NCBI RefSeq assembly: GCF_963169125.1
Contig: NC_084799.1
Span: 104,547,143 to 104,611,142 of the forward strand
From: Humulus lupulus
Taxonomy: Eukaryota; Streptophyta; Magnoliopsida; Rosales; Cannabaceae
Reading direction: 5' to 3'
Length of the DNA stretch: 64,000 nucleotides
Below are positions 10,895-21,879 of this stretch, one piece after another. Below the pieces are notes generated by a model that did no database searches, had not been told where the DNA came from, and saw nothing but the letters and a program-made list of their open reading frames with translations. The position numbers were made by a program, and so were the translations under genes. The first letter of the stretch is position 1; each line of letters starts with the position of its first letter.

Positions 10895-12001
10895 GACCAG
10901 TCCCAATGGGTAAGGTATATTACCTCAAACTAAAAAAGAAATAGCTAGAAATGGAATAAAGAGACCTTTAATGTATGATGTATTTTACATTTATTTTTAC
11001 ATATAACTACAGTACAACTCCACATCTAGCTTCAACTATTCATGCATCAAATCATTATTATATTAATTTCTCATTCCTCTTTTCTTCCATTATCTCTTTC
11101 CTTGTTTTTTCTTCACATGAACAAGTTGAATTAATGTCTAATATATATGAATTATATATAACTAAAGATAGTTTAATATATGGATAATATAAAGTTTAAT
11201 TAGCTAAATATTCTAGAGATAGTTACACTTAGTCACACTCATAATTTATGGATAATATGATTATGTATATCGGTAGTACTTTATAGTTAAATTAATAGGT
11301 AATTAATATTGACTTTTAATAATTAGTTTTTTATTTAAAGATTATAAGTTTGACAATTTTTTAATAATATATAATAAATTCAACAAACTTACTTACTGTG
11401 ATCATTTTAATAATTTAGACTAATTATATAATTCATTCTAAATCGATTAATTCATAAATTGCACTGATAAAGAAATTTGAATAACAATCCAAATTAAAGG
11501 CTAAGAATTGTAATACTCTACAGGTTCAAAGTTTTTGTTTATTTTAATTTCTTATAAAATAGGTTATGTGTATTTCCATTGTTTTTGTTTATATTTGTGC
11601 ATTTCCATTCTTTTGTTTAGTATTGGACTTAGCTAAATGAGTTTCATTCCTTTTTTTTCCTTGTTTTTTAAAAAATTTAATTTGTAATTCACTCAATTTA
11701 TTTTTCTAGTTCAAAATAATACTTTTTCTATATTAAAAAGAGTATATATTAATGGATAAATTTAAATTAATACATAATTATGTGATATTATAAATGGGTA
11801 TTGTAAATATTAAAAAATATAAGGATATTATTGATAGTTTTAGAAAATATTTGAAATGAATAAAAAATATTTAAATGATTTTGAAAAGAAAAACAGAGAA
11901 GTTGATTTATGGTATAATGTAAAAGATAGATGTAAAATAGAAAAATATGTGTTTGGTGAGGTATTTTAAATAATGGAGTAGAGCACCCATTGTGAGTGCT
12001 C
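10895..12001. mobile_element. PIF/Harbinger-like non-autonomous DNA transposon
   Basis: A 1,107 bp AT-rich segment flanked by TTA on both sides (10892-10894 and 12002-12004), the 3 bp target duplication typical of PIF/Harbinger. The ends are imperfect inverted repeats: GACCAGTCCCAATGGG on the left, and GAGCACTCACAATGGG when the right end is read on the opposite strand (12 of 16 matching). No transposase-like reading frame is present, so it would be a non-autonomous element moved in trans. It interrupts an LTR-like sequence shortly after a TATA box. The short TIR and TSD leave some doubt. Confidence 0.6.
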
Positions 12002-12004
12002 TTA

Positions 12005-12858
12005 GGTTGAATGTTTTTCTTGTCAGAAAAATTGAAAGAAAATGTTTATTTTCTCTCCCTGTAGCTCACACCCAAAGAAGGAGACTAAGCAAGTTTTGTA
12101 TGTTGATTTCTACAACACCCAATAACATGCACACTCTCATATGTTGAGACTCCAAAGTGTGTATTAAAGAATTCACCATTTAAAAAAGAGACCATAGCTT
12201 GGAAGTGAAAGACATCATCGTTGAGACTACATAGATTATCTTTGTAGTGTGCAAGACATGGCTTGGAAGACAATTGGTCAGGAAGCAAACTTTCAAGAAC
12301 AAGGAGTTTCATGCCTAGATATGCTCTAAAAGAAGTATAAAGTTGTTTATATGTTTTATGTAATTTTTATTGAGATTGATTAAATATAATGATTAAGTAG
12401 TTTTACACAAAGTGGTGCAAAACACTTAATGGATTTCACTTAAGTAGAAGTGAAAATATGAGATTTTGTTGTAGGCATCTGTAATTGACTTTTATGGGTC
12501 TAAAGTATACAATGAGGTATTTAAGCATGCCCAAAAAATTTGGGAGCATTTGGAGGTGTTTAAAATCACTTTTGAGAAGTTAGATTTGTCCTATCTGGCA
12601 TTGCATTGCCTAAATCTTGAAACCTTGACAAGACGTTACAGGTGATGCATCGCTTGAAGGGTTCGTATAGTTACATATTTTTTTATCCAAATGATGTGTT
12701 TAAAAACTCTAATCCAATTGGTTAGAATTAATGATGATGTCTACACTATAAATAAAAGTTTATAGAGTTGTAAAACCTTAATCACACTTTTCAATTCTCT
12801 CTCTATCTCTCTAGCTAGCTAGCTAGATCTTAAAGATCATTCATTTTCTCCAAGAAAA
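12005..12858. other. Unclassified LTR-like DNA, continuation up to T1
   Basis: No gene is supported. The first part resembles the leader of a copia-type LTR. Near 12750 there is CACTATAAATAAAAG, a second TATA-like site, followed by a TCTCTC-rich stretch and CTAGCTAGCTAGCTAG (about 12811-12826). T1 begins at 12859; the same host sequence appears to resume at 47412 (GAAACTCACC). Confidence 0.4.
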
Positions 12859-13248
12859 TGTAATGTCCTCCTAATCCAGGACGATTATACTGTGTATTTT
12901 GAATAGTGTCAGACTTGCTAATCATGTCATTTAGTCATAAACGTGTAACTAAGATTAATGTCAAGGGTTAGAGTTAAAAAAATTGGTCAAAGGAACTGTT
13001 GACTTTTCATTCCAAAGTTTTATACTTATATGGGATCCCAAAATATTACAAACAGATGTCTAAAATGGTATATACAAGTTAAGAGTACAATCAGTCGGCC
13101 TAAGCGACAAAATAAGGGATACGACCCTAGTTTCACTGAGATATCTTCGGCGGTGGTGGACGAGCAGCTGCATATGTACACGCCGCCGCCGAAGCTCTCC
13201 AACTCATGGTTGGTCTAGCTTTCTTTTGTCCTTACCTACACCACATAG
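12859..13248 (-). repeat. T1 3' LTR, outer fragment
   Basis: Starts TGTAATGTCCTCCTAATCC, the reverse complement of the family-1 LTR end seen at 9898 and 50476. It stops in the middle of the conserved CTGCACCACATAG motif, where the copia element begins at 13249. Confidence 0.85.
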
Positions 13249-15085
13249 TGTTAGGGTTTTATGCCCTAATTAAAACCCAAATTTCTTTGTAATCTCATTT
13301 ATTATCAATAAAATAATATAAATCATTTTTTGACTTGGTCAATCACTTTGCTCACATGTTTTATTTTCATGATTATTTGTTTAATATAAACTTTTATTAA
13401 ATCCTGAGCATATAGCTAATCGTATTTATAGTGACGTAATCACAGTAGAATGTAAATATGATTATATGTTCAAAATAAGTCAGTCCTAAGATTTGTCAGA
13501 GCACAGGATTTACACTGACTTGCCAATCTATGATATGATCTACTTACACATTGCAGGGTTATGTTATTTCCAGAACATTAGCAAAGTAGATAAGACCGGA
13601 TGTATTTGTTACATCGGACAGGACCAATATTGACAGTTGATAGGATAAGTAAACATACCGTTATTATCTATTCTAGTTAAATCATATAGTTGACCATAGG
13701 TCAATTCAATCTCAATTTTGAGTGGTTAGTATGCTAACTGATTGTATTATTTGAGTTCCTTGACTTGTTCGTTACCAACTCACCCTACGGATTAGCCCAT
13801 TCTTACATCTTGGGAACTCGGTAGTATAATTGAGTTGGAGTGTTAATCATAGATATGAACATCTATAGCTTCTGATGAAGAAGTGAAATGATGGTTTCCT
13901 TTTAGTTTGGTTCAAGGTGCTAAATAATAGAGATCTCATTTCAGTAATTAATATTAGTTTACTGAAATATCATTTACAGGGAACTAAGTATTTTAAGGAT
14001 AAAATACAATAAACGGTATTTTAGTATCATATCATTGTAGACCGTCTATAGAGGATTGAGTGAAAATTATGGTTGTAACAATGGATAATTAATAGTGCAT
14101 CTATTTTTGTTATAGAGCATTCTATGAATTCAAGAGTGCAATTCCGAGTCTTTAGTGGAGTCACGAGGAATTAATAAGTTAGTAAATTTATTTGTTAGAT
14201 TTACGATAATTTATTGGAGCTTGGTTTCATAGGCCCATGGTCCCCACTGTACCTTGGATAAAATCATCTAGATAGGGTCAATTAATTGATTTAATTATCA
14301 ATTATAATTATAAAAATTGGCCAGGTCAATTTTGAATAGTTTCACAGAGTTATGTAATTTTGAGAAGAAAAGAGAAATTATGGCAGATTTATTAATTAAG
14401 ATAAATTGGTTTCTAAATTAATAAATAAGTTTAAATCAAAGTTCAAATTATAAATAATTAATTTGATAAATGATTTAAATAATTATTTAATTAATCAAAT
14501 CAATAGATTATAATACAAGCCTTGATTTTAAGTCCAATGGGCTTATAATTAAATGGGAAATTTCACGGGCCTAAAGCCCATGATAATTTCGACCTAGGGC
14601 TGTTAATTGGTTATTATTTTATTAATGTTTTAATTAAATAAATGACCTAATTGAGTCTATAAAAGGAATGTTAAGAGACAAGTCAAAACATAAGTTCTGA
14701 AACACAAGTTTCTGATAGGTTTTAGATTCTCTCTAAACATAAGTCATTTTTTTCTAAGCCTTATTGTTCTTCTCTCTGTATATATCTCATGTGTTGAGAA
14801 TTGCCCACTCTAGTCTAGGTGATTCTAAGGATACTTTGGAAGGTTGTGAAGAAAATTTAAGATCGATTCAGTTTCTTGGTAATACTCCGCGACAGAAAGG
14901 ATACAAGGGTTAGAGAAACTGAAGGAATGATTCATTCATTCCGTTGCGTATAATGTAAGTATTCTTATCATTATTTCTCTTTGAATTCAATTTTTGAAAC
15001 ATGTTCTAGGTTGTCTAATATTAACTTGCTTAATATTAGATCTAGAAGAAAATAAATAAAGATCTTGTATAAGTATTTCCCAACT
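13249..15085 (+). repeat. 5' LTR of the copia element
   Basis: Begins TGTTAGGGTTTTATGCCC; the same text, with small changes, reappears at 27224 as the 3' LTR start. A TATA box (TCTATAAAAGG) is at 14656-14665. The end is set just before the degenerate primer site at 15088 and is approximate because the canonical CA is not clear. About 1.84 kb. Confidence 0.75.
14656..14665 (+). promoter_or_regulatory. TATA box of the copia LTR
   Basis: TCTATAAAAG lies about 430 bp before the LTR end and is followed about 30 nt later by the likely transcription start. Only the motif is seen; activity is inferred. Confidence 0.6.
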
Positions 15086-15087
15086 AC

Positions 15088-15099
15088 TGGACTCAGAGC
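15088..15099 (+). other. Primer-binding site of the copia element (degenerate)
   Basis: TGGACTCAGAGC differs from the usual plant tRNA-iMet complement TGGTATCAGAGC at two bases. Its position right after the LTR supports the call. Confidence 0.6.
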
Positions 15100-15360
15100 A
15101 TTTGGTAATCTTTACTTTCATGCATGAACATGTTAGAAATTGAATTATTTGATGTGTTTGAATAATTAGATGAATTTTCATGTTTTTATTAAGCATATTG
15201 ATTTTATGTGATATTAGCAATTTTTAGGTTATTTTGTTGTGTTTTCTATGGCATTAATTTTTATATATGCTTTATTTTGTGTAAAACATGTTAAAAATAT
15301 AATTAGAAAATGGTTTTGGTTTGAAAAATTGCACAAAAAAATTATTTTTTTGGCCTAACT

Positions 15361-15530
15361 ACCCAAACGTACGCACACCACGCGTGCGCGCCTGCACAAG
15401 CACCCCCAGCCGTGCGTTCACACCAGGGAGCCAGCCCAGCCACCCGCGCACACACCTCTGCAGCCAGAAGGCCTCGCGCGCATGCGCGCGCACCCCTGCC
15501 ATCAGCGCTTGGTGAATAGTACTCGTCTCG
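15361..15530 (+). repeat. CG-rich island in the copia leader
   Basis: Rich in ACGCGTGCGCGC, GCGCGCATGCGCGCGC and CGCGCACAC words, in sharp contrast to flanks above 75% AT. It contains alternating purine-pyrimidine runs (GCGCGCATGCGCGCGCAC at about 15476-15493) that could favour Z-DNA. Function unknown. Confidence 0.7.
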
Positions 15531-15829
15531 AGTACTGTTCATCCGAATTTTTTTTAAATTAAAAAAATATTGTGAAAATTAATTATTTATAATCAAAACA
15601 AAAAAATATATCATATTTGTTTTTGTATTTAAAAATATTTTTTAATAAGATATTTTTGTTGGTTGAGATTTAAATAATTAAATATTTATTCTACAAAGAT
15701 TTAAATTCAAATTTAAAAATAGACTAACTTAATTTTAAATCTTTTAATATATTAAAATATTAGAATTAAGATATTTGATATTTAAGATATTTTCTTTTAA
15801 ATACTTGATATTTTTATTAAATCTTTATT

Positions 15830-16193
15830 GGATTTATACATTTTTGGACCCTGTGTTTTGTCTCATTACCTGTTTGGACCCTGTGTTTTGACAAATTACT
15901 TTTTGGACCTTATGTTTTGTAAAATGGTTAAAATAGAACCCTAAACTCAATTTTGATGAAGAAAAAATTGAATATAACAACACAGTTTTTAAGCAGAATG
16001 ATTTTATTTTTGTTTTGAATTGTTAGTTTGGTAAATTATTTGTGATTTTAGTTGAGAAAACATTGACCTAAATCAGGTTTAAGGTTCTATTTTAACCATT
16101 TTACAAAACATAGGGTCCAAAAAGTAATTTATCAAGACATAGGGTCCAAACAGGTAATGGGACAAAACACGGGGTCCAAAAAAGTATAAACCC
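15830..16193. mobile_element. Mutator-like MITE with long terminal inverted repeats
   Basis: A 364 bp element flanked by a perfect 9 bp target duplication ATCTTTATT (15821-15829 and 16194-16202), the hallmark of Mutator-superfamily insertions. The ends are inverted: GGATTTATAC on the left against GGGTTTATAC for the right end on the opposite strand, and similarity continues for roughly 115 bp per side (repeated TTTTGGACCC and CATTACCTGTTTGGACCC words). The central part has no coding capacity, so it depends on a transposase elsewhere. It lies inside the copia leader, so it is younger than that insertion. Confidence 0.9.
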
Positions 16194-17929
16194 ATCTTTA
16201 TTTGAAAATATAAAAATCTGTTTATTTTATAGTTTTTAATATTTAAATTATTTTAAATTTTAAATTTGTTTGTTAGATATTTTCATGGATATTTGAATTT
16301 TTTTAATTGTTATAAGATATTTTAGGGTTGTTATAACTATTAATATTTTATTTTTTTCAAACAGTTAAAATATTAGCTTATTGTTGTAACAACACAATAT
16401 ATCTTTTTAAAAAAAGTTAAGATATTGATTTTAAACATTTTAAATTGGTTAAATTTTGCAAAATATCATTTTTTTCAACCAATAATTTTTTTTAATAAAT
16501 GAGATTTAAATTAACTTTGGTTAATTATTGATAAATCCTATTTAAATTAAATTGATATTTTTTTCAAATAAACCTAAACCAAGTTGATTGTAGATAAATG
16601 AAATTTAAATTAACTATTGTTAATTTTTGATCAATTTCATTTAAATTGACTTATTTTTTAAAAATTTAATTAATTCGAATTTTTTGATAAATTCTAGAAA
16701 ATTAATTGTAGTATTTTTGCAAATGAAATAAATTGTAGTATTTTTGCATAAATTCATAGAATTGCTCATATAGTAATATCATTAGGCCCATCCAATTATA
16801 ACATGTCTGTTTGCACTATATGTGGTATTTTTGCAATTGGGCTTAGATGCATATAGGGGCCTATATGTTTGTTAGATATATGATTTTTGCCAAATAAAAT
16901 ATTCATAAAATGATAGGTTTTATTTGAGCTCATTAGAAAATGTAAAGTTTAAATTTCTCTCTTGTGGGTGATTCCACTTGTGAAGGCCCATTTGCTTTGC
17001 ATGACTATAATGGGCCTAATCAATTAATAAAACGAATATTTAAATTCATGTCTTTTGGACCTTGTATGGAAGTGTGGGAGCCTTTGTAGTGGGAACGACA
17101 TACTGGACCCAGCCCTCCTCCATACAAGCCCAATTGTTAAGGCCCATTTACCTGGGTTGGACTTAATTGTATAGGTTCATTATATTAGTTAAACCTAAAT
17201 ATTGATTAGCAACAAATTAATTCTAAATTAATTACATTTGTTTCAATGTGACACTTTAGAATTAATAGGAAATTATAGGACTTTGGTTTTAAAAATTCAA
17301 AATTTTTCAATTTTTTGGTAAACCAAAGTCATTAATTTTCTAAAAATAAATAATAATTTTTTTAATTTTATAATGAGTTTATTTTAAGAATTATATTCGA
17401 TCTCCATCGTTGGTTTAACAAAGTCAATAACTTAATGGGGCCTCGAGATGCTTTGATTCGTGCCCCTACAGAAGGTGTTCATTAGTTATTTTGACAAGGT
17501 TAAATTTCGAAAGATAGATAATTATAGGTCAAATTCTACTAGACTCATCTCTATGGTGACTAATAGGACTAAATCTATGATAATCAAAACCGTGGGTCTA
17601 GCTCATAAAATAAGAGATTTTGTTTTCTTATTTTGATTGAATAGTAGGTTGTTAATAATGATGTCCATTATTAAATAAGTTTACAACTTTATTTAACTAT
17701 TGATATTTTTGAATCTCGCCAACCGAGACAAGGATATCATAGATTAATTAAAAACCTAAAGAAATAGAGATATGATTATTTTTGTATTTTTTCTCATATC
17801 TTAGATATTTTTATATATATTTTATGTTATTTCTTGAAATTTGTGTGAATAGGAGTTTTATTGAGCAAATGTGATTGATTTCAATTTTATTGATAATTTG
17901 TAGTTTTAAGTTAAGTAGTGTTTGTGTCT

Positions 17930-18535
17930 ACTCCCATCCTTCCTCAACTTTCGATAGAGAAACTCACTGGAGAAAACTCCCTTAAATGGAAGCAAAATAT
18001 CAACATTGTGTTGATTACTGACAACTCCAAGTTCGTCATGACTGAGGAATCCCCAGAATGAGCATCGTGTCTGCACGTTCGTGATGGCACCGTCAATGCT
18101 CGTGATGGCACTGTAAATGCTTGGATAGCACCGTCTCCGCACATACGTGATGACACCGTGAATGCTCGAATGACACCGTGTCCACACGTTCGTGATCAAC
18201 TCAACTATGGCTGACGTAGCTCATGAACGAGCTTCAGATTTTTGAGCCTATCATGGGTGGACCTAGTAAAGGATGATAAAATAAGACTACTGTTGCTGCT
18301 GTTGCTGATCCAGCTAAGGCTGAAGCTAACCAATCTTCGTCTTCGAAAGCTGGAAACAAGAGGAAAGGTGGACAAAACAACAACCCCAAGCCTGCAAATT
18401 CTGCAAAGACGAGTGCACAAATGCCTAAGGGGAAGAACAAGAAAAATAAGAAAGGTAATGATAAGTGCTATCACTACAAAGACAAGGGGCATTGGAACGA
18501 GATTGCCCCAAGTTTCTAGCAGCGAAAAACAAAGG
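17930..18535 (+). pseudogene. Copia gag remnant with repeat expansion and broken zinc knuckle
   Basis: The N-terminal gag text (LPQLSIEKLTGEN, LKWKQNINIVL) is readable from about 17940 but reaches a stop after SPE near 18060. There follow imperfect repeats (18057-18205) instead of normal gag. Reading resumes with MNELQIFEP, two stops, then a Lys/Ser/Asn-rich tail (KGGQNNNPKPAN) and a degenerate zinc knuckle CYHYKDKGHW (CX2C expected). Gag would package the RNA; this copy cannot make a full protein. Confidence 0.75.
18057..18205 (+). repeat. Imperfect tandem repeats in copia gag
   Basis: Five to six units of roughly 24-30 bp built on CGTGATGRCACCGTNAATGCTCG, such as GTGATGGCACCGTCAATGC followed by GTGATGGCACTGTAAATGC. 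They replace much of the expected gag core, so they look like local expansion after inactivation. Confidence 0.7.
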
Positions 18536-18539
18536 TAAT

Positions 18540-18836
18540 GATTATAGTTCATTTATCTTAGAAACATGTGTTTTAGAGAATAATAAATTCGTTTGGATTA
18601 TTGATTCTGGATCTACCAACCACGTTTGTAACTCTTCACATCTTCTTGAATCGTGGGAGGAAGTTGACGAAGGCGGCTTAAAGCTTCGAGTTGGGAATGG
18701 AGCGTTCGTTGCAGTCCAAGCTAGGGGAAGAGCTCGTCTGAAGTTCAGAAATAAATACTTAATTTTAAATGATGTATTTTTTATTCCGGATTTTAGTAGA
18801 AATTTAATTTCAGTTTCCATGATGCATTTAGAATGA
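18540..18836 (+). pseudogene. Copia aspartic protease remnant
   Basis: The open stretch contains the protease active-site motif DSGSTNHVC near 18605 and later LILNDVFFIPDFSRNLISV, typical of the copia protease C-terminus before the integrase zinc region. It stops at 18836. The ORF begins at 18465 inside the preceding zinc-knuckle region in a shifted frame. It would cleave the gag-pol precursor. Confidence 0.8.
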
Positions 18837-18842
18837 TTTGTT

Positions 18843-19800
18843 ATGACTTTCACAAGTTCTAATATATCTATTTCCTTCAATGGATCACAATTCTGTATTG
18901 CATGTTTGGAAAATGAATTTTATATTCTGCGACCTGTCGAACCCCTCACTCTCAACAATGATTTATTCAAAGAAGCTAAACCTAGGACCAATAAACGTCA
19001 AAAGACCGATAACGATAACATGACGTATTTATGGTACTTGAGACTAGGTCACATTGGCTATGATTGGATTCAAAGACTTACAAAGGACGGGCCTTTGAAG
19101 GAACTCACCTTAGGTGAATTACCTGCCTGTGAATCTTGTCTAAAAGGAAAACGGACCACGCATCCATTCTCTGCAAAGGGTGATAGGGCCAAAGAACCAC
19201 TTGGACTTGTGCATTCAGATGTTTGTGGACCTTTTAATGTACATGCCAAAGGTGGTTTTGAGTATTTTGTCACTTTCATTGAAGATTACTCTAAATACTC
19301 ATGTCTTTACCTAATGCATAGGAAATCAGAAACATTTTTCAGGAATTCCTAGCAATGGCTCAGAACCAATTAGGTAAAACATTAAAGATCTTGCAATTTG
19401 ATAGGGGTGGAGAATATTTGGATATGCAGCTCCAAGATCATTTAACTGAACTTAGGACTTTATCACAACTTACTGCCCCAGGTACTCTGCAACAAAATGG
19501 TGTAGGAGAAGGCTGGAACAGAACTTTATTGGAAATGGTTAGATGCATGCTTAGTTACTCAACTCTACCAATTTCGTTCTGAGGACATGCAATTGAAATC
19601 ATGAACGACATTCTCAATTTCGTGCCATCTAAATCAATCCACAAAACACCTTTAGAATGATGGAATGGTCGCGAACCTATTTTACACCATTATAGAATCT
19701 GGGGGTGTCCCGCCCACGTCCTAAGGAAAAAGGAAGGAAAGCTAGAACTGTGAACTGAAGTTTGCATGTTTTTTGGCTATCCTAAAGGTACTCGGGGTGG
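18843..19800 (+). pseudogene. Copia integrase remnant
   Basis: 18843-19352 holds the GAG-pre-integrase zinc region (LWYLRLGHIGYDW with CESCLKGK) and the start of the catalytic core (first Asp in LVHSDVCGPF). 19355-19582 continues with the second Asp (FDRGGEY) and the Glu region, which is altered: NGVGEGWNRTL in place of the usual NGVAERRNRTL. Further pieces to about 19800 (GCPAHV) contain several stops. The catalytic Asp residues survive but the frame is broken, so it is inactive. Confidence 0.85.
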
Positions 19801-20115
19801 ACTTTTCTATATTCATTCATAAAAGAAAGTGTTTACATCTACGAATGATACCTTTCTTGAAAATGACTATGTCCAAAACTTCAAACCACACAACAAAGTA
19901 GTTTTAGATGAGATGGTTAAAGAATTGACTCCAACCAATGTTCCATCGTCATCAACATGAGTTGATGATGAAATTCCCACTCTTCACGTCCAACCGACGC
20001 AAGTCGATTTAAATGAAGAAAGAACCATTGTTCCTAAGCAAACAGTCACAGAGCCTTGTCATAGTTGGAGGGTTTATAGGAACCCAGTTCACTATGGTTT
20101 GGATGGTGAACCAAT

Positions 20116-20593
20116 ATGGTTGTTGGTGACACTAGTGATGATGATCTATTGTCCTTTAAACAGGCAACGACTAGCCCTGAAAATGAACTATGGCTCGAAG
20201 CCATGAAACAGGAAATGGAGTCCATGTACTCAAATTCCATTTGGGATTTTGAGGAAGCACCTAGTAACTTTATGGCTATTAGGTGCAATTGGATCTACAA
20301 GAAGAAACGAGGTGTTGATGGAAATATCAAGACTTATAAAGCTCAATTAGTGGCAAAGGATTATACCCAAAGAGAAGGCGTGAACTATGAGGAAACTTTT
20401 AGTCTGGTAGCCATGCTCAAGTCCATTCGCTTCCTCCTATCCATTGCAGCCGCTCTCGACTATGAGATCTGGCAAATGGACGTCAAGATAGCTTTTCTTA
20501 ATGGAAAGCTTGACGAAGTCATTTATATGGATCATCCAGAAGGTTTTAAAGTAGTAGGACAAGAAGGAAAAGTTTGCAAGTTGAATAAGTCCA
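20116..20593 (+). pseudogene. Copia reverse transcriptase, N-terminal half
   Basis: Readable from 20116: the WLEAMKQEMESM start, NWIYKKKRGVDG, YKAQLVAKDYTQREGVNYEE and WQMDVKIAFLNGKLDEVIYM (first catalytic Asp region, usually QMDVKTAFLNG). It is cut after GKVCKLNKS by the T2 insertion. The second half resumes at 26079. Confidence 0.9.
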
Positions 20594-21879
20594 TGTAATG
20601 CCCTGGACAACCAAGACTGTTACACTGTGTGTTTAAAATAGTGAAAGACTTGCTAATCAAGTAATTTAAATAAAATTGTGAATCTAAAGTCATAAATGGA
20701 TTAGGAATAAAAGGTTTTGTTCATAAACAGGTTATTTTCATTAAAATGAACATTTAGTACATGGGATCCCAAAACACGGTTTAAAGGACATATTTACAAA
20801 ATTTCCAGACGTTATAGATAACTAAGGCCACTCTAATGGCAAAATATACATTTTAGGTTTCCGTCCCTGCATAAACCCTCAACCGTGGTGGCCGAGCAGC
20901 TGACAATGTACACCTCGCCCCCATAGCTCTCCAACCCATGGTTGACCCGTCAAACTCTTGCTCTTTTACCTGCACCACGTTGCACCCGTGAGCTGAGGCC
21001 CAGCAAGAAACTCTAATGCATAGCTTAATCAAAAATATTAGTCAGATAACTCACAAATCATTAATCAAATACTTAATAGAATACATCATACACATAATCA
21101 ATGTTATCATTCAACAAACCAATAAATAACCATCCAAACAATGGGCATGCCACAATCATCAGAATAACATCAATAAACATTTCACACAATATCTAGGGTC
21201 GACGCCTTTAGGCCGCACCCTCTGTTTAAGTCACTGTCATCGGCTCACTTAGGCCGAGCCCAGTGTTCAACCCACTGACTCTGGCTCGCTTAGGCCAAGC
21301 TCAGTGATTATTTGATTAACCTTAACTACCAGTGGCCAAGACGCGTCCTGTGCGCAAATATTGATTTCGACACTCTTAGGCCGTTTATCACATGTCCCCT
21401 TTCGCATAATACCATCTATGACATCACATAGAAGTAAAGGGAACTCTTAGTCCCAACATAACCACATAACCAGGTGCAGTTTCTTACCTTTGATTTCAAG
21501 CGGAGAAGATAAACTGATTCTGAGTACGGTCCTTAACTTTGAGCCTTGGCGATAAGCCTAATAACAACCGCAAAGAGAACCATCATTAAATCTCAATATT
21601 GTAACCCAACCTCGAGACCAACTGCAATCCCTCGGGAAGCCCAATTCTCCCAAACGAGGTGGTGGAATCGACCCCCAAGCCTTTAAGCGAAAAACCCTAA
21701 GAAAATACCCAAAACCCACTTCTGGAGACAGGGTAGCGCTACAGCGTCATCAGAGGGGCGCTGCAGCACTACAAACAGAGACCAAAAGCCTCCTAGAAAT
21801 GCAGGCTAGCGCTGTAGCGCTCTAAGCCTAGCGCTAGCACCAGAACTGACAAAATCTGGGTTTCCTTCCTTCGAATTCT
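20594..21879 (-). repeat. T2 3' LTR, truncated
   Basis: Nearly the same as 23582-24860, including the GCGCTACAGCGC dyad module (about 21735-21840) and the TTTCTTACCTTTGA donor-like site (near 21481 on the minus strand). Similarity stops after TTCGAATTCT at about 21879. Confidence 0.85.

Larger units (their letters stand above)
15100..17929 (+). other. Copia leader region without a supported gene
   Basis: Long AT-rich untranslated leader between primer site and gag. It contains a CG-rich island (15361-15530) and the MITE at 15830-16193. From 16200 to 17900 nothing codes; the text is AT-rich with several GGCCCA/GGGCCT words. The small ORFs in the CG-rich island are compositional. Confidence 0.6.

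Noticed and set aside
10975..11187. 70-residue ORF inside the PIF/Harbinger-like element
   Set aside because: AT-rich, low-complexity, no transposase motif.
18234..18880. Minus-strand ORFs opposite copia gag and protease
   Set aside because: They are shadows of the recognisable plus-strand copia protein.
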